Shown here in pieces: positions 58,451-64,000 of a stretch of 64,000 nucleotides of DNA. The notes beneath the pieces are model-generated. The model worked only from the letters and a program-made list of their open reading frames with translations. It did no database searches and had not been told where the DNA came from. How positions within the stretch are numbered: position 1 is the stretch's first letter; each line of letters opens with the position of its first letter. Where the stretch lies: positions 5,022,001-5,086,000 of the forward strand of contig NC_089430.1 in NCBI RefSeq assembly GCF_026210795.1. Direction: 5' to 3'. The stretch comes from Rhizophagus irregularis (taxonomy: Eukaryota > Glomeromycota > Glomeromycetes > Glomerales > Glomeraceae). The translations under genes and the position numbers were made by a program.

Positions 58451-59339
58451 ATTTAATTCTTTATTGGTATCAATAGTACGTAATGAATTATTTGACAGTC
58501 AAGGCTTGTTTAAATTATAATGAATTCAAGTTAGTAGAAAACGAAATTTAAAAAAAAAATTTACAAAGAACTTGCCACATAAGTTATAAGTGTAATTTTG
58601 CGATTACATCATAATTTCGTCATATTTTGCTGATATTCCTGTATAAGTTAACATCAATCATGAATCGGTGTCGATCGACATTTATTTAAAAATCAAGTTT
58701 ATAGTGTTGGTATTTTATTATATGATATTTCAAAATGCTAAAATAATATGATTTTATATGAAAAAATATTTGTTACATTACATAATTGTATCAAAAATTC
58801 TTTTTTTTTTATGGAATTATTGAAGTTTATATAATTAAGTAATCTTAAATTTTTTAAATTTTCCAAATGACTATTATCTAATTCATATTTTGGGTCACTA
58901 AGTTTTTTGATTACACTAAAATTACATTTATTTGAGTATTTATTAATACCTTATAGAAAATTTCTTAAATATACACGGGTGATTCGAAAACATATCACGT
59001 GACCTTATAACAAAATTAATAAATATTGTAACTGATCAGCGTAAAAAATACCTATTTTGGTGTCGTCTAAAGCGGAATAGTTTAGAGCAGTATTACGGCA
59101 TTACGAAATTACAAATTTGACAAATGTGAAAATATTTTTACTATGATCACGTGACACTAATCCGCTTTAGACATCCCCTTTTTTGGAATAGAAAAAAACT
59201 CTCTCCCCTTTCCGTTTTTTTTGTTAGAAACCGCAGTAAACACAAATTTTCCCAAGAAATACTTCTTTACTAGAGGAAAGAGGACCACTTGGTGGCCTCT
59301 ACGGAAAGGCTTCCTCTTTAACTATTAATTTTTAGACCT
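58451..59339. other. Spacer between TKL gene E and the orphan ORF
   Basis: A+T-rich. It holds the MITE at 59057-59180 and, at 59195-59235, C/T-rich sequence (CTCTCTCCCCTTTCCG) that could be the promoter of the ORF at 59340. It also has a G/A-rich hairpin-prone leader (GAGGAAAGAGGACCACTTGG and GGTGGCC..CTTCCTC). Confidence 0.4.
59057..59180. mobile_element. Short MITE-like inverted repeat
   Basis: GTCTAAAGCGGA (59065-59076) and TCCGCTTTAGAC (59161-59172) form perfect inverted repeats, with partial matches continuing inward (ATAG and CTAA). Length about 110-125 nt, no ORF. Confidence 0.6.
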
Positions 59340-59840
59340 TTGAGAGAAATGAGGACGAACTTTATTAACGCTCCTCTGAAATTTGTGCCAAACAGCTCAG
59401 CTTTTTCTTCTTTTTACTACAAAAAACCTTTACAAAATGTTAGAAAAACCTTCCTTATCTCGTTTAACAAACTTCATGTGACCAAACCTAATCGGGCTGG
59501 TTACAAGAAGATATACGAAATCCGCAGATCCAAAAGTTTCTTTTTTGAGCTTGCCGATCGGAATAGTTGCACCAATGATATTCATCTAAAGATTCCCCAA
59601 CAAGTGAGCACAATGTTGACCCATTTTTTTTCACATCAACAACGTGATACCGACGTATTCAGCAAAAATATTTCCAACTTATTCGTAACAAATTGTTGGA
59701 TAGAATTGATATTACCTTGTCACGAATGTCACGTGGTTCAGAACTACGTCAGCGAAATAAAGGGGTCGACTGTATATAGATTTTTTTTTAAAAAAAATTT
59801 ATTTATTTATTTAATTACGAAAAAAATAAAAAGCAACTAA
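59340..59840 (+). CDS. Orphan hypothetical protein, 166 residues
   Basis: Uninterrupted frame from the ATG in GAGAGAAATGAGG; an alternative in-frame ATG (residue 4) lies shortly after. Composition is markedly more balanced and G+C-richer than flanking A+T-rich DNA up to about residue 145, after which it enters A/T-rich sequence (FFFKKNLFIYLITKKIK), so the true C-terminus may lie in an unseen exon. Residues include LKFVPNSSAFSSFYYKKP, a basic central part (KPNRAGYKKIYEIRRSK) and a CHECH motif near residue 130. A pyrimidine-rich tract about 120 nt upstream supports expression. I recognise no family. Confidence 0.5.
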   Translation: MREMRTNFINAPLKFVPNSSAFSSFYYKKPLQNVRKTFLISFNKLHVTKPNRAGYKKIYEIRRSKSFFFELADRNSCTNDIHLKIPQQVSTMLTHFFSHQQRDTDVFSKNISNLFVTNCWIELILPCHECHVVQNYVSEIKGSTVYRFFFKKNLFIYLITKKIKSN

Positions 59841-60920
59841 AAAAAATTTTTAAGATAAATAGAGTTTTGTGAATTAGTTAATTAGATGCTCACAAAATTT
59901 AAAAGAGATATAAACTACCTAATAACATATTGATAAGAGATGCTTTTATGTCTCAAAATGTAAGAATAAAATTTTAAATGATTAGAGTTTTCATTTATGC
60001 TTAAAACAAAAAGTTCAATACAGAAAAACATTTAAAATTAGTAATGTTATTAGCCACAAATTTGGACATAGTATGATGGTAATGCAAGTCTGAAGGTACC
60101 ATCTTTTTACTTTTCATATAGGATCTTATTTCTCAACAATAGATTCCTTTTTAGTGAACTTACATTTTGGTAAGAAATTGGTTAATCCTAATGGTTCATT
60201 TTGACGTCATGATAATCATTCTCAATCACATGTTGCAAGTTTCATTGGTCGGGCGATAATCGAATTTTATCGCTGCGCCATTACTAACGATAACGGTTTT
60301 CAAATTCAAAAATTTTCTTATAAAAGTTATAAAAGTATATATTTTACGATTAAAAACAAATTCATGAAAATTACTAAAATTGTTTCAAAATCTTTTTATG
60401 CAATCAATAAAACTTTGTGCTCACATTGAGCCAATAAAAAATATGTTTTGATCGAACCTTTAAATTGACATGAATATATAACGTAAAAATTTATATATCA
60501 TTTGTGAAAAGCAAAATTAGGCTTGTTAGAACAGTATTCATAAACATACCATAAATTAGAAAATATGTTTTATTAGCTATAATTGCTAATTTTTTTTAAA
60601 AAAAGAATTTAAATTTATATATATCAGAAATAAGAAATGTAGAAATAAAAAAATATTTGCAGAGGAAAAAAAAACCTTTGCACTGAGGGCTTATGCCTGA
60701 TGTCATAATTATTAATCACGCTGGTCTGCTGAGCGATGGAATAGCGTGTAAATCTTTTTTTTCTTGGCGATCTCTATGTTACTTGATTTATATGTATTTA
60801 TTGTTTTAGTTGTTTTCATCATTTAATTTATTTTAAAAAATATATTTAGACCAAAGTATTAAAAGGGCGGGAAAATTACCTGAAAACGAAATTATGATAA
60901 ATAACTTTTTATTATTTATA
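59841..60920. other. Gene-free region
   Basis: A+T-rich. 60250-60300 contains GCGATAATCGAATTTTATCGC, a hairpin. 60690-60755 is a slightly structured, less A+T-rich patch that ends in a T8 run. I see no gene. Confidence 0.45.
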
Positions 60921-61430
60921 CACAGTGAAATTCGATAAACCGGATCTTCGATAAACCGGATTTGGGCCTAAACCGGACTTTTTTGCTGGAACCAAATCAC
61001 GTATATTAAAATAGTTTCGATATACCGGAGTTTACTAGTAAAAGCTTGATATTCGCTATAACAGATCAATTTTCCAACCAGCTATAGTAAAAATGATTCG
61101 ATAAACCGGATCACGTGATAATTAACCAATAAAATTTAAGAAACGTGATGCGGTAAATCTTAATTTTGGCCGGAATTATAAAAACATTAATTCCGGCCGA
61201 AGTTATATATTACTTAAAAACATTTTATATTCATTTTCATGGCCTCTGTGACTTAAAACTAGGTTGAAAAATTAAATTAGTGTACATTAGTTTTATTAGC
61301 ATGAATTTTTTTAAAAAAATTCAGTATAATAGATTTTCAATGTATCGAGATTTGTTCGCTATACCGGATATCCCGATAAACCGGATATTTTTAGTGGAAC
61401 CGACATCCGGTTTATCGAATTTCACTGTGT
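60921..61430. mobile_element. pogo/Tc1-mariner-like MITE with internal TIR-derived repeats
   Basis: CACAGTGAAATTCGATAAAC, continuing CGGAT, at the left end is mirrored exactly at the right end (ending CACTGTG at 61430). TA flanks both sides, and the match extends outward through TATTATTTATA. Words related to CGATAAACCGGA or CGATATACCGGA recur inside at about 60947, 60967, 61018, 61090, 61358 and 61373. A central hairpin GGCCGGAATTA..TTAATTCCGGCC lies at 61170-61200. No transposase. Confidence 0.8.
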
Positions 61431-64000
61431 ATAAATAATATTTACTATTCTGTAAATTCTGTAAATTTAGATTATTACGAAAGAAAAAATAGAGAATATG
61501 TTACTAAGGAACTTAATATTGATATCAATAACAGATAATTTAACATTGAGTCAAATTTTTTTATATTGCCAATTTTTGCGGATTATACATTAACTTTTCA
61601 CTAATAGTTGGATAGAAAAATGGAAAAATAAATTTAAAAATAAGTACACTATTTCCAATAAAAAATATTACAATGCATTTCCAAAAATTTTTTATAATTT
61701 CATTTGTAGAAATAAACATCATAACGCGGAATGATAGTTGCCTAGCTTTAAAAATTAATTTGCAGAAATTATTATTAATTCATTTTATTAAAGATAAAAT
61801 AAATGGTTTTTTTTTCAGGGTTAATTTCACTAACATGCGTGGTGGTAACGTAATATCCATATACATTATAAAGTTTTTTTAGTTTATGACTACTATAACC
61901 TGTTGTATTGCAACAGGATAAATCAAATGATGAAATTTCTGGTATATATTTAAGAAAATTAGTTATTACCGTTACATACTATGTTAATTTAGAGCTTTTA
62001 TTTATTTATAATTTGGATTATAATGTGAGTGAAAAATAAAAATTGATTATAATAATTAATAACTAATAAAAAGAATATTAAAATAAGTATTAATTATCTA
62101 CCAATTATTTAATTTTATTTTTTTGGCTGGATACTTTTTAATTATTTTGAACTGGTTCAGAATTTTAGGATTTTAATTATATAAAAACAAATGTTTATTA
62201 ATAAATTATGCAAAATGTTTTGAATATGCAAAATAAAGATTTTATTAAAGTGCGAATATACAGAAGCAACAGGACTTTTAATTTTTTTAAAAAAGAAACT
62301 TAGTATTTTCCTTGTCAAATCAAACATGATTTTTAAGGCAATTTAATGAATAAAAAGCTTACGCACAGCACATCTATACTTATCCTCTTTTTTGAGTTTT
62401 TTTATCTTGATTACTTGATTTATCATGTTTTTAAGATGGTAAAGAAGTGACTTTAAATTCATATCAATTATTCTTGTATTATATAAATCGCTTATCTAAT
62501 AAAAATCATAAATTTTCAATTTAATAACTCAATCTAATCTTGATCTCACATCCCATCCTAACCCTCGGACCCTAATTCCGCACCCTAATCTATATCTAAT
62601 ACCATAACTTAATCTTACCTCTAATTTTGCACCTTAATCCATATTCCATACTCCTAATTCCTTACCAATATGTCATCATTATCTGTGGTATTTGATTAAA
62701 GAGAATTTACAAGAGTTTGTGATAATTTGTAAATAAGTTGTAAGATATGAAAAAAAAATGAAAAAATAATTCGAGGGAAATGAGAAAGAAAAGATATGAG
62801 AGTAAGATTCAAAAAAAAAAAAAAAAAATTTGTAGGAAAAGAAAAAATGAAAAATGTTTATAGAAAATTGAGCTATTATAGTGTCACATGAGATACTGGT
62901 ATCCCTGGTACAAGTGTTCAAATTTACTTTTTTAAAATCATATTTATTCCAACTAAAAAAATCATACAATATATTTAAATAAAAAATATTTATTTCGATT
63001 ACATCATAACACTTGCCCGATCCAAACCTAAAAGGCAAAAGAACTGCTCGCCGTAGTACCGCAGCGTTGATCTAATCACTGATCCAAACCTAAAAGGTGA
63101 AAGAATGAAAAATGCCACGGGTTTAATAAATACTGGAATGAACAAAAAAAAAATAAAAATTTCAAAAAATATTAAAAATAAAATTCCGATATTGAAAAGA
63201 CTGGAGAACAAAAAAAAATAAAAAAAAAATAATTCAAAAAAATCTAATCTTACAAACCAGAAAATAAATTTAATAAAAGATAAAAAATCTGATTTAAAAA
63301 ACTGGAAGTTTAATAAAAATCCAATTTCTAAAAGACCGGAAAAATAAAAAGTTTAATAAAAAATTAAAAATCTGGTTTTGAAAAGATTGAAAGAATTTAA
63401 AAAAAAATCCGATTTATAAAACCGGATAATGGAAAGTAATTTCGGGTTAACTGTTATCTCAGTTTAGCCGTTAAAAACAAAACCAATCAAAGTTTAATTG
63501 GAAAAAACTGAAGAACCGAATAAAAAATTTATTAAGTAATTTCAGTTGGTTTAACCATTAAAGGAAAAACAGAAGGGAATAAAATTAAAAAAAAGTCCAT
63601 TCTACTACTGTAAAAAGAAATATGATTAAATAAGATAGACTTTTTTCGCAAAAAAAATTTATCAAGTCAAAAATTTCAATAGCCGGAATAAATTAAGGAC
63701 TGTCAGGACGTCCACATGACATTATAGCCGCGGAATAGATCGGGCGCAGACACATCATTTTCATGTTACACAATTCAAATTATTTATAGACCGCAATTTA
63801 AACGTGACAATCGTGACATTGATTATTTTTTATTATGTAATATAATAATTAACAATATTTTTTAATACTCAATATCTTAAATAATATCAACAGACGATGG
63901 TAATTTTAAGAAAAAAAATGAATAAATTCCAAATCAATTGTTATAATCCATTTGTAGAAGTATTGAAGTACATTATGTACTATTTTAATAATCATGTAAC
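61431..64000. other. Gene-free low-complexity right end
   Basis: No convincing gene. 61899-61917 repeats the CCTGTTG..CAACAGG hairpin of 36953-36971. 62545-62650 has degenerate ACCCTAAT repeats. 63019-63043 and 63081-63105 are direct copies of GATCCAAACCTAAAAGG. 63235-63430 is a degenerate tandem repeat built on AAAATCCGATTT and AAAACCGGA words. Short frames in 62679-63211 lie in these A/T-rich repeats and are not genes. Confidence 0.5.

Noticed and set aside
60690..60755. Possible small RNA gene (structured patch ending in a T8 run, TGATGTC and CTGA words)
   Set aside because: No tRNA-like A/B boxes, and C/D-box motifs are imperfect and wrongly spaced; too weak.
62679..63211. Phe/Ser-rich minus-strand frames of 119 and 70 codons
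   Set aside because: They are translations of poly-A/G-rich low-complexity repeats on the plus strand.

Overview
The window is strongly A+T-rich eukaryotic nuclear DNA with short GT-AG introns (about 65-160 nt), ACTAAC-type branch motifs and C/T-rich promoter tracts. It holds expanded tyrosine-kinase-like (TKL) genes, a Crinkler (CRN) effector-type gene and many small inverted-repeat elements. Together these point to an arbuscular mycorrhizal fungus (Glomeromycotina), most likely Rhizophagus irregularis or a close relative. That assignment rests on family recognition, not on a search.

Layout. 1-701: 5' part of a retroelement-like ORF leaving the left edge. 1951-7797 (+): TKL gene A, a tandem array of about eight half-kinase exons, one complete kinase exon and three repeated tail exons. 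10-13 kb: a decayed membrane-anchored gene, a small hypothetical gene and a MITE. 13.6-16.0 kb (-): CRN-type gene (CRN header, P-loop ATPase, restriction-endonuclease-like domain). 17-21.6 kb: two decayed paralogues of an unknown family around a transposon-type relic. 26.5-30.7 kb (-): TKL gene B. 33.8-36.5 kb: a 2.7-kb TIR element carrying a C/T-rich promoter-like tract and a run of about 14 tiny exon/intron modules. 37.9-40.4 kb (-): TKL gene C, frameshifted. 42.9-47.3 kb (+): TKL gene D, whose upstream half is an array of 23 potential 3-nt microexons. 49.0-51.3 kb: a dead PIF/Harbinger transposon. 54.4-58.5 kb (-): TKL gene E. 59.3-59.8 kb: an orphan ORF. The right end has a pogo/mariner-like MITE and low-complexity DNA.

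The two most unusual signals are both splicing architectures. (1) Between 43211 and 45491 there are 23 consecutive sites of the form AG-NNN-GTRAGT (or close variants), about 100 nt apart. Most intervening introns have an ACTAAC-like branch motif, and the triplets vary while the splice sites do not. Joined in the phase left by the upstream exon they read without a stop. A following 1-nt exon would restore exactly the frame needed by the kinase exon. (2) The TIR element at 33820-36504 has no long ORF but a series of introns of about 70-120 nt around exons of roughly 11-56 nt.

The TKL genes share one scheme. Internal units are phase 0/0 exons, each carrying a Cys motif, a WTSGN block, a kinase N-lobe beta1-3/alphaC and the start of beta4-5. 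The tail exons are phase 1/1. Units can therefore be added, lost or skipped without changing frame. Genes A, B and E are open throughout; C and D carry kinase-domain lesions.
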